Positions 8,106 to 14,985 of a stretch of 32,626 nucleotides of DNA are shown here, piece after piece. This DNA comes from JBALVO01 sp036961445 (GTDB lineage: Bacteria > Pseudomonadota > Gammaproteobacteria > Pseudomonadales > Halieaceae): positions 1 through 32,626 of the forward strand of contig JBALVO010000034.1 in the NCBI GenBank assembly GCA_036961445.1. Reading direction: 5' to 3'. The notes beneath the pieces are model-generated. The model was not told the DNA's origin. It made no database searches and saw only the letters and a program-made list of their open reading frames with translations. Both the position numbers and the translations under genes were made by a program. Within the stretch, counting starts at the first letter, position 1. The number at the start of each line of letters is the position of its first letter.

Positions 8106-9692
8106 ATGAGCACAACCACCTATCCCCGTATCCGCGATTGCGTGAACTCACTGGGCATACCAGTGGACAACTTGTCCCTGCAGCAGGCGACGGACCGTAT
8201 TGTCGAGATGGCGAAAAATCGTGATGGCAAATCCCACCTGGTATCGACGTTAAACGTGGATTTTCTGGTGAATTCGCTGGGTTACGGTTTTCTCCGCCCT
8301 CGTCACCCGGAGCTACTTAATGTATTGCGCACCTCCGATATGGTCACCGCAGACGGCTTTCCCATTATCTGGCTTAGCAAAATCATGGGCAAGCCCCTGC
8401 AGCAGCGTGTCACTGGCTCTGACCTGACACCAGCGTTGGCCAAGCGTGCTGCGAGCGAAGGTTTGTCATTGTTCCTCCTGGGCGGCGCCGAAGGCGTAGC
8501 CACCGCCGCCGCGGATTCGCTACAGAAAGATAATCCAACACTCAATATTGCCGGCACGTGTGCACCTTACATACATACCGATGGTGCTGCGTTAGTAGAT
8601 TTCGCCGCGGATGACGCCCAGGTACTACAGGCGATCAATAGTTCGGGCGCGGACATTCTGCTGGTGGGGCTGGGTAATCCAAAACAGGAGTTGTGGTTCA
8701 ACCGCAATCGCCACAGGCTACAGGTACCTGTAGCGATCGGCGTCGGTGGCACGTTCGAGTTCATCACCGGCTCTGTTAAGCGGGCACCCGATTGGATGCA
8801 GAAACTTAACCTGGAGTGGTTGTTTCGCATAACTCAGGACCCGCAGCGGCTATGGCGGCGTTATGCAGTCGGGTTGTTCAAGTTGGGAATACTAACAGCG
8901 CCACTGATTTATTACCGAGCCAAGCAGGAGTTGCTTTACGGTGGGGTAGTGGATGCCGACAGGCCTCGCATACGTTGGAATTCGGTGTGGTCGTCACGAA
9001 ATCAATCTCTGGCAGTACTGCGCCTCCCAAGTCTGGTGACAGCCGCCTACCTGGAGGAGCTTATCGCGTCATTGCAGCGGGAGCATGCCAGCACAGCCCT
9101 GCGCTTAATAGATTTCAGCCTGGTGAAGCATATCCATTTCTCCGGTCAACAGGAGTTTTTTCGTCTCGCCAAGCTACTGCAAGATCCACAGAACGATATC
9201 TCCATGCTGGGGATGAGCAAGGGGGTCAAACGACAACTGGCCGCGTGCCGGATCATGGATATCCTCGGTGATGATGGCAGTGGTGATACGCTCAGCACAT
9301 TGTCCTATTCACCGCAGGGCAGTCGGCTGCAGGAAGCCGGCTGCAAGAGTTACGTCATGAGTCAAACGACACTCATCTTTCTGTCCGGTCGCGTCGACGG
9401 TGATGGTCTCGCTGCGCTCGGTTTTATAGAGTGTCTGCAGCACGCGACCCGAAACCGCACCTGTGTTCTCGATTTGCGTAATGTCACACTGCTGGAAAGT
9501 ACAGCGATCGCCGAGTTATATCCGCTAATAGTCCATCAACAGGAAAGCCGCAATGGTGCAATCCTGATCAGTGGCGCGGACGCCAACGCCCGTCAAATGT
9601 TCCATATGACGGGGCTTGGAGAGCATGTGCTGTTCATCGATGACCAGACTTTCCTGGCCAGTATTGCCGCTGAAGGGCAGGATTATGAGTGA
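8106..9692 (+). CDS. WecG/TagA/CpsF-family (GT26) glycosyltransferase fused to two STAS-like domains
   Basis: A 528-residue protein. Residues about 10-275 are a GT26 enzyme: STLNVDFL, the catalytic-type VTADGFPIIW, FLLGGAEGV, LLVGLGNPKQELW and GVGGTFEFITG followed by RAPDWMQKLNLEWLFR. The acceptor in this family is an undecaprenyl-PP-sugar. Two STAS-like segments follow, at about 290-400 (LRLPSLVTAAYLEELI ... LIDFSLVKHIHFSG) and 418-525 (TLIFLSGRVDGDGL ... VLDLRNVTLLEST). The second keeps a Ser where STAS proteins are phosphorylated (LLES); the first has Phe there. An in-frame ATG at 7992, 3 bp after the previous stop, would add 38 residues but has no ribosome binding site. ATG 8106 has GGAG 9 bases upstream and starts just before the conserved domain. 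Confidence 0.87.
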   Translation: MSTTTYPRIRDCVNSLGIPVDNLSLQQATDRIVEMAKNRDGKSHLVSTLNVDFLVNSLGYGFLRPRHPELLNVLRTSDMVTADGFPIIWLSKIMGKPLQQRVTGSDLTPALAKRAASEGLSLFLLGGAEGVATAAADSLQKDNPTLNIAGTCAPYIHTDGAALVDFAADDAQVLQAINSSGADILLVGLGNPKQELWFNRNRHRLQVPVAIGVGGTFEFITGSVKRAPDWMQKLNLEWLFRITQDPQRLWRRYAVGLFKLGILTAPLIYYRAKQELLYGGVVDADRPRIRWNSVWSSRNQSLAVLRLPSLVTAAYLEELIASLQREHASTALRLIDFSLVKHIHFSGQQEFFRLAKLLQDPQNDISMLGMSKGVKRQLAACRIMDILGDDGSGDTLSTLSYSPQGSRLQEAGCKSYVMSQTTLIFLSGRVDGDGLAALGFIECLQHATRNRTCVLDLRNVTLLESTAIAELYPLIVHQQESRNGAILISGADANARQMFHMTGLGEHVLFIDDQTFLASIAAEGQDYE

Positions 9693-9807
9693 CGCCCGAC
9701 ATGCGTTGAATTGCACATTTTGAGTGGCTGGCGCGACACCATCATCGCGAGGCGGTGGTGCAGAGCTGGCTGGTTAGCACGGCACGAAAAGCAACTTCAT
9801 TCAAAAA

Positions 9808-9826
9808 GCATTGCATAATGCAATGC
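9808..9826. promoter_or_regulatory. Perfect 19-bp palindrome containing a LuxO-box-like site
   Basis: Two 9-bp arms, GCATTGCAT and ATGCAATGC, flank a central A. Inside is TTGCA-TAA-TGCAA, a perfect match to the LuxO-box consensus TTGCA-W3-TGCAA as I recall it, and to the GCA-N3-TGC element found before the other operons here. Its position before the LuxO/SypG-like regulator gene suggests autoregulation. Confidence 0.7.
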
Positions 9827-9944
9827 AATATGGATAAATTTCGGATGATACGCTTAAGATGAGACAATGCCTTTTCACCTATATCTATAAATATATCAGC
9901 GACTTACGTTGTTTTTTGCGTCATGCATCGCATATCGAGAAAGA

Positions 9945-9960
9945 TGGCACGAACATTGAT
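9945..9960 (+). promoter_or_regulatory. Possible weak sigma-54 promoter of the regulator operon
   Basis: Reads TGGCACGAACATTGAT. The -24 half is perfect, but the -12 half is TTGA rather than TTGC, which breaks the GC dinucleotide. The palindrome centre is 128 bp upstream. It could be a weak promoter or a chance match. Confidence 0.3.
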
Positions 9961-10037
9961 TACTATATTGGACAGTAACCAAACCAATAACGCCAGATAG
10001 ATAACCCCGGTTCTACTCGAACCGCAGTGAGGAATAA

Positions 10038-11465
10038 ATGAATACTCAGGCAAAAGTGCTGATGATTGAAGACAGCGTCTCGCTGTCGGCTATCTACAAA
10101 GCCTACCTGGAAGATACGGATTTTCAGCTGGTGTCCGTTGAATCCCTGGGTGCGGCGCACGCTGCGCTGGGGGCCTTCAAACCTGATATTGTGCTGTTGG
10201 ACATAGAGTTACCTGACGGCAATGGCATGGATTTCCTGGCCGAGGCCGCGGCTCTGGACACTCCGCCAAAAATCATCGTTATGACCGCCTATGGCACCTC
10301 GGATATGGCATTGAACGCGATACAAAAAGGCGCCTTCGACTTTCTGACCAAGCCATTCGATGCCGCCAGGCTAAAAGTGACCCTGGATAACGCTGCGGAC
10401 CAGTTGCAACTCGGTAAGCGGGCACAGAAGCTGGCTCAGCTTGAGAGAGACAAATACTGCGACTTCATTGGTAAATCGCTGGCCATGCAGTCAGTCTACA
10501 AAACTATTGACTCCCTCGCCCCCAGCGATGCGACAGGGTTTATCGTTGGTGAAAGTGGCACGGGCAAGGAGCTCGCCGCCGAAGCCATCCATCAACAAAG
10601 CCCGAGGCGTGATGCAGAGTTCATTGCCATCAACTGTGGAGCCATCCCGGGCGAGTTGATGGAAAGTGAACTGTTTGGCCATGTTAAAGGCGCCTTCACC
10701 GGGGCCAGCGCCAATCGTGAGGGCGCCGCCAGCATCGCCAGCGGAGGTACGCTGTTTCTTGACGAAATATGCGAAATGAGCCTGGAGCTGCAGAAGAAAC
10801 TCCTGCGCTTCATCCAAACAGGTACTTTTCGTAAGGTGGGCAGTAATACGCTGGAGCAAGTCGATGTCCGCTTCGTTTGTGCCACCAACCGCAACCCTGT
10901 TACTGAGGTAAGCGAAGGTCGCTTTCGCGAAGACCTGTTCTACCGATTACACGTGGTGCCGGTGCACATGCCGCCACTGCGAGAGCGGGAGGACGACGTA
11001 CTAATGATTGCCAATCACTTCCTGCAGCATTTCAGCGCACAGGCCGGTAAGCAGTTTGAAGGGTTCTCCGAGGACGCTGCTGCTGCCATTCGGCGTTATC
11101 CCTGGCCGGGCAATGTCCGGCAACTACAGAACGCCATGCAGCAGGTAGTAGTGCTTAATGAAGGCCAGTTGGTGAGTGAGGGTCTGCTGCCGATTTCGAT
11201 AACCAGAGGCGCTCTGGGGATTGACAAGACAGCTGTAAACACCGCTGTATCTCCATCTTCACCAGTGATAAAACTGGCTGACCCGGAACAGTCGCATGTT
11301 GCCATCAGGCAGCAAATTGAACCGTTGTGGCTGACGGAGAAAAGGGCGATAGAAGCTGCAATAGAAGCCTGCGACAACAACGTTAATCGCGCAGCGGGCT
11401 TGTTGGAAATAGCTCCATCCACTCTTTACCGTAAATTACAGTCCTGGAAGAAACTCCAGGCATGA
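10038..11465 (+). CDS. LuxO/SypG-like sigma-54-dependent response regulator
   Basis: A 475-residue NtrC-class activator. The receiver domain spans residues 5-120 with phospho-acceptor D55 (IVLLDIELPDG) and K in the LTKPFD loop. The AAA+ domain starts at about 145 with Walker A GESGTGKE (171-178), the sigma-54 contact loop GAFTGA (218-223), Walker B GGTLFLDE and the FREDLFYRL arginine-finger region. A Fis-type helix-turn-helix ends the protein (ACDNNVNRAAGLLEIAPSTLYRKLQSW). The stretches IGKSLAMQSVYKTIDS, CEMSLELQKKLLRFIQTGTFRKVGS and VDVRFVCATNR closely resemble LuxO and SypG from memory. A GTGAGGA ribosome binding site precedes the ATG. It is first in an operon with the H-NOX protein and its kinase, and is the likely activator of the five sigma-54 promoters in this window. 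Confidence 0.92.
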   Translation: MNTQAKVLMIEDSVSLSAIYKAYLEDTDFQLVSVESLGAAHAALGAFKPDIVLLDIELPDGNGMDFLAEAAALDTPPKIIVMTAYGTSDMALNAIQKGAFDFLTKPFDAARLKVTLDNAADQLQLGKRAQKLAQLERDKYCDFIGKSLAMQSVYKTIDSLAPSDATGFIVGESGTGKELAAEAIHQQSPRRDAEFIAINCGAIPGELMESELFGHVKGAFTGASANREGAASIASGGTLFLDEICEMSLELQKKLLRFIQTGTFRKVGSNTLEQVDVRFVCATNRNPVTEVSEGRFREDLFYRLHVVPVHMPPLREREDDVLMIANHFLQHFSAQAGKQFEGFSEDAAAAIRRYPWPGNVRQLQNAMQQVVVLNEGQLVSEGLLPISITRGALGIDKTAVNTAVSPSSPVIKLADPEQSHVAIRQQIEPLWLTEKRAIEAAIEACDNNVNRAAGLLEIAPSTLYRKLQSWKKLQA

Positions 11466-11502
11466 CAATTAATCAATCAACTATTTTAAAGGATCCTTTG
11501 CT

Positions 11503-12054
11503 ATGTACGGTTTGATTAATAACTCTTTGAAAGACATGATTCAAAAGAAATTTGGTGAGGAAAAATGGCAGGAGGTACTGAAAACATCCGGTGTCCCTGA
11601 AGGTTCCTTTCTCACCATGCGCAGCTACGACGACGCGCTCACTTATTCTCTGGCCGGCGCGGCTTCGGAAGTACTGGGTGCGCCAGTGGATGCCTGCCTG
11701 GAAATGTTCGGTGAATATTGGGTGCTGGAGACTGCAACCAAATCCTACGGGGTGCTGCTCGATGCTGCGGGCACCGATATGCTGGAATTCCTCTCAAATA
11801 TGAATGCGTTGCATGATCGGATTACCAGTACTTTCCTCGATTATGTGCCTCCGGAGTTTTATGTCGAGAAAAACGATAGTGGCCATAAGATTCATTACGT
11901 AAGCAAGCGTGAAGGATTGACGCCATTTGTCGTGGGATTACTAAAAGGTCTGGCAATACGCTTTGAGTGCACACTTAACATCCTGGATCAGAGCGAAGTA
12001 GATGTGGAGCAGGGTGCGCATACAATTTTCCATGTGGAGGTTACCCCCGGATGA
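11503..12054 (+). CDS. H-NOX (HNOB) haem nitric-oxide sensor protein
   Basis: A 183-residue stand-alone haem-binding sensor of the H-NOX family. It begins with the typical MYGLINNSLKDMI, has FGEYWVL near residue 70, the proximal haem ligand at H104 (NALHDRI) and the haem-propionate-binding Y132-x-S134-x-R136 motif (HYVSKREGL), followed by LLKGLAIRF. All key residues are present and length is normal. In gammaproteobacteria such proteins bind NO and inhibit or modulate a partner kinase. The partner is plainly the next gene, whose ATG overlaps this stop codon (ATGA). An AAGGATCC ribosome binding site precedes the start. NO rather than O2 as ligand follows from family knowledge of facultative aerobes, not from a residue I can assign. 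Confidence 0.94.
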   Translation: MYGLINNSLKDMIQKKFGEEKWQEVLKTSGVPEGSFLTMRSYDDALTYSLAGAASEVLGAPVDACLEMFGEYWVLETATKSYGVLLDAAGTDMLEFLSNMNALHDRITSTFLDYVPPEFYVEKNDSGHKIHYVSKREGLTPFVVGLLKGLAIRFECTLNILDQSEVDVEQGAHTIFHVEVTPG

Positions 12055-14117
12055 GCAAGTGGGCAGACATCCCCTGGAATCAATTGCAGCGCTTGTTCTC
12101 CGTTGTCATATGCCTCGATAAGGCTATGCGCATCGTCTACGCTAGCGATACGGTGCTCCGTTATTTACCTGATCTGGGAAATAAACCATTATTGGGAGAG
12201 GCTTTTTCCATACTGCGCCCTGGAAAGCTGGAGACATTCGCTGAAGCGGTCGCTTCACAGGATTCGCTGTGTCTCATGACCGCTACCAATCTAGAATTTG
12301 CGATTCGCGGCCAGTTGATACGCAGTAATTACGATAACAATGAGGTGATGTGCCTGTGTGGTGCTCCCTGGCTTTTCTGGATGTCCAGCAATTGTCCTGA
12401 CGTTCGTCTGAGTTTGAGTGATTTCTCTCCACAGGATGTACAACTCGATCAACTGTTTTTCATGACAACTGAAAAACGTATGGTCGCAGACCTGGAAGAC
12501 CTTAATACGGAACTGACAGAAGCGAGGGAAAGGCTGCAGGAGGTGCACGAGGCCCAGCACCGTTTCTTCGCCCAGATGAGCCACGAAATGCGCACCCCGC
12601 TAAACGGTGTGGTAAGCGCCCTGTCATTGCTCGATGCGAATCCTGCGGACGAAAGGCAGCATCAGCTCTTGGCACTGGCGCAAGGCTCCTCACGTAACCT
12701 GATGGATGTAGTCAACTATGTACTGGATTTGTCCAAGCTGGAACTGGCCGGAGAAGAGCGAGAAAGCGTATTCAATCTCCCCGAGCTGATCCAATCCTCC
12801 ATAGACATCCTGAGCGCCAAGGCACGAGAAAAGTCGCTGGACCTCAGGCTTGAGCTGGGACCGGATACCCCACATCACTGCAGAGGCAACGCCCCCCGTC
12901 TCCGGCAGGTACTACTCAACCTGATTATGAATGCGATCAAATTCACAGTTAAGGGCTCGGTGACCTTACGGGTACTGAGGGGGGCCGGAGAAGGCCTGAA
13001 TTGCACACTGAAATTCAGTGTAATTGACACGGGAATTGGTATTGCTAGTGATATAGAGCAGCACATATTCGAGCCATTCTGGAGTCTGCAGCCTGGGGGT
13101 CAAAATCATCCCGATGCAGGAACCGGCCTTGGCCTCGATATCGTACGTCGCAATGTTGAAAATGCAGGGGGCGCAGTCGGTGTAATAACGGTGCCTGGCG
13201 CAGGGTCAACTTTCTGGTTCGAGTGGCCAATTATCATAGAACCCGAGGGCGCGATCGCAAGAACGGTTAAGGACCCATCCGCAGAGACTGATTTGGATGT
13301 CGAACTTTCAGGCAGAGTTTTATTGGTTGATGATAATCAGACCAACCTGCTGCTGGGAGCGATGATTATTGAGTCAATGGGAGTGGAAGTTAGCACTGCG
13401 GAGAATGGTGCCGAGGCCGTTGCTGCCGCATTACAGGAAAGCTTTGACCTGGTGTTGATGGATATACATATGCCTGATTTCGATGGCATCGAAGCGACTC
13501 GCCGAATACGCAAGTTTAAGAGTAAGCAGGTTCTACCGATCGTGGCGCTGACAGCCCTTGCCTATGACAAGGAGAAAGAAGCCTGCATGGCTAGTGGTAT
13601 GAATGGCTACCTCACCAAGCCTATCGTCAGGGAAGCATTGGCAGAAGAGCTTGGCAGGTGGCTAAGTAGTCATGTCCAGAGCCCACCGGCAATCGCTGCT
13701 GAGCTTGGTAGCGACGAAAAAGGAGAGCGGCTCATGCATGACCAACTGCTTGATCAGGTAGTTTTGGAAGAGCTGGAAAAGCAAATTGGTACGGATAATC
13801 TAAAAACTGTACTGACAAAAGTAATTGCAGAAGCTACGCAACGCTGGCAACAGCTACTTAGTAGTGATAGTAGCTGTGACAAGGCCGCCGTCCAGCGCCA
13901 TGTTCATAGCCTGTCCAGTATCTTTCGCAGTGTGGGACTGACGCCGGCTGGTGATGCGCTTGGAGAAATCGAAGCAGAGATACGCGCCGGTAATGAATTG
14001 GCACCTGGCTGGCTCGAGGAATTTGACCATATGAGAGCTCCGAGTATGACTGCTTTGTCTGAGGTGCTGGAAGCGATTTCGCCTTCGGTATCTACAGTGA
14101 AAGCCGGGACTAGTTAA
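12051..14117 (+). CDS. H-NOX-associated hybrid histidine kinase with HNOBA-like sensor, receiver and LuxU-like HPt
   Basis: A 688-residue soluble kinase with a full internal phosphorelay. Residues 1-135 resemble the HNOBA domain of soluble guanylate cyclases and H-NOX kinases (FSVVICLDKAMRIVYASDTVLRYLPDL, FSILRPGKLETF, AIRGQLIRS). A coiled coil at about 140-170 leads to HisKA with H178 (MSHEMRTPLNG), then the ATPase domain (N box LNLIMNAIKFT, G1 DTGIGI, G2 GTGLGL). A receiver has D471 (LVLMDIHMPD), and a C-terminal HPt has H619 (HSLSSIFRSVG); its LEKQIGTDN start recalls LuxU. The gene overlaps the H-NOX stop by 4 bp. By family it should autophosphorylate unless restrained by NO-bound H-NOX and pass phosphate to D55 of the regulator. 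The fused HPt removes the need for a separate LuxU. Confidence 0.9.
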   Translation: MSKWADIPWNQLQRLFSVVICLDKAMRIVYASDTVLRYLPDLGNKPLLGEAFSILRPGKLETFAEAVASQDSLCLMTATNLEFAIRGQLIRSNYDNNEVMCLCGAPWLFWMSSNCPDVRLSLSDFSPQDVQLDQLFFMTTEKRMVADLEDLNTELTEARERLQEVHEAQHRFFAQMSHEMRTPLNGVVSALSLLDANPADERQHQLLALAQGSSRNLMDVVNYVLDLSKLELAGEERESVFNLPELIQSSIDILSAKAREKSLDLRLELGPDTPHHCRGNAPRLRQVLLNLIMNAIKFTVKGSVTLRVLRGAGEGLNCTLKFSVIDTGIGIASDIEQHIFEPFWSLQPGGQNHPDAGTGLGLDIVRRNVENAGGAVGVITVPGAGSTFWFEWPIIIEPEGAIARTVKDPSAETDLDVELSGRVLLVDDNQTNLLLGAMIIESMGVEVSTAENGAEAVAAALQESFDLVLMDIHMPDFDGIEATRRIRKFKSKQVLPIVALTALAYDKEKEACMASGMNGYLTKPIVREALAEELGRWLSSHVQSPPAIAAELGSDEKGERLMHDQLLDQVVLEELEKQIGTDNLKTVLTKVIAEATQRWQQLLSSDSSCDKAAVQRHVHSLSSIFRSVGLTPAGDALGEIEAEIRAGNELAPGWLEEFDHMRAPSMTALSEVLEAISPSVSTVKAGTS

Positions 14118-14132
14118 CGGGTAGGTCTTGAT

Positions 14133-14393
14133 ATGCGAGTTCTCAGAGACATTAATATACCTATAAAGATAGTTATCTATCTTGTCGCATTGCTAGCATT
14201 AGTCTGGCGTTTGTCAGATCTGGTAGAAGAGGTCTCAGTGGGTACCATAAAGATGAGCATGGGGCCGTACCATCTCAGCGGGAATGACGCGTTACTAGCA
14301 CAAGTTATTATTATCGGTTTTTTGGCTCTTCTCTTGCTTGGCACTCGTAAAAATTTTGTGTTGTTAGTTTCCCATCGCACAAATAATTCATAA
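14133..14393 (+). CDS. Small two-helix membrane protein, unknown function
   Basis: An 86-residue protein with two predicted transmembrane helices, at about residues 9-28 (IPIKIVIYLVALLALVW) and 55-70 (LLAQVIIIGFLALLLLG), joined by a 25-residue loop; it has a basic tail (TRKN ... SHRTNNS). A GGGTAGG ribosome binding site lies upstream and the gene starts 15 bp after the hybrid kinase stop, so it is likely in the same operon. I do not recognise a family. It may be a small partner of the kinases on either side or of the YfiR protein; nothing in the sequence decides this. Confidence 0.65.
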   Translation: MRVLRDINIPIKIVIYLVALLALVWRLSDLVEEVSVGTIKMSMGPYHLSGNDALLAQVIIIGFLALLLLGTRKNFVLLVSHRTNNS

Positions 14394-14403
14394 ATCCGCT
14401 TTC

Positions 14404-14985
14404 ATTTTCCAGCGTTGCAGCGGAATTTTTGCTGCGTTAATTTTGGTTGTTAGCCTATTGATAACGCCGCCAGTACAAGCCAAAGCTTTTAGTGAATCCG
14501 ATATAAAAGCCGCGTTTCTCTACTACTTTTTATACTTTATAAGCTGGCCCGATAGCGATGTAGATAATACGAGCAATCCTCTGAAATTCTGTGTGCTTGA
14601 TGCAAATCCGGTTACTCAGGCATTAGAGCTCATCTTGGCTTCACCGAAGGCAGTTAACACCGTTGTAGAGCGTCATGTGATTTCAGATCCAGCGGAAGCT
14701 GCCACATGTAACTACGTTTACCTTGACTCGAAGCACAGCGCATCCGCTGCATTGGTATTAGCAGCCACCAGAGGAAAAGCAATCCTGACCGTCAGCGATA
14801 ATGATGGCTTTGCCAGTGCGGGTGGCATGATCGAACTTAAACGAGAATCGAATAAGGTAAAGGTACGAATTAATCTTGAGGTTCTTTCTGGGTATGGGTT
14901 GAAGGCGAGCTCGAAATTGTTAAATTTGGCAGATATCGTCTCTGCGCCTGACTTACAGGGAGCTATTAATGATCCTGTCGAGTAA
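14404..14985 (+). CDS. YfiR-family (DUF4154) periplasmic regulator, probable non-ATG start
   Basis: The body matches YfiR: FSESDIKAAFLYYFLYFISWP, PLKFCVLDANPV, CNYVYLDS, AILTVSDNDGFASAGGMIEL and the C-terminal VRINLEVLSGYGLKASSKLL. YfiR proteins sit in the periplasm and repress a membrane enzyme with a CHASE8 domain, releasing it under redox or envelope stress. The first ordinary start codon, TTG 14443, gives only a 13-residue leader without a basic residue. Reading upstream in frame gives a good signal peptide, with FQRCSGIFAALILVV just before ITPPVQA. It requires an ATT start (14404, or 14386 giving HKSAFIFQRC first); no ATG, GTG or TTG lies between the upstream stop at 14365 and 14443. I chose 14404 on the signal peptide. 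The next kinase gene overlaps the end by 17 bp. Confidence 0.82.
   Translation: MFQRCSGIFAALILVVSLLITPPVQAKAFSESDIKAAFLYYFLYFISWPDSDVDNTSNPLKFCVLDANPVTQALELILASPKAVNTVVERHVISDPAEAATCNYVYLDSKHSASAALVLAATRGKAILTVSDNDGFASAGGMIELKRESNKVKVRINLEVLSGYGLKASSKLLNLADIVSAPDLQGAINDPVE

Larger units (their letters stand above)
9693..10037. other. Intergenic region before the regulator operon
   Basis: This 345-bp gap has no supported gene. It contains a weak inverted repeat (CACCA/TGGTG, about 9740-9763) after the STAS gene, without a T-run; a perfect 19-bp palindrome at 9808-9826; an A/T-rich stretch at about 9878-9900; and a sigma-54-like but imperfect promoter at 9945-9960. Confidence 0.6.

Noticed and set aside
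1..9692. PEP-CTERM/exosortase-associated EPS locus (PrsK/PrsR-type)
   Set aside because: The sugar transferase and glycosyltransferases resemble those of such loci, but there is no exosortase, PrsK or PEP-CTERM protein, and the regulator is closer to LuxO/SypG than to PrsR.
9693..10037. Qrr-type small RNA under LuxO-like control
   Set aside because: LuxO activates qrr sRNAs in vibrios, so I looked for a sigma-54 promoter followed by a hairpin and T-run. The promoter here is imperfect and no terminator follows. The other sigma-54 promoters lead directly into genes.
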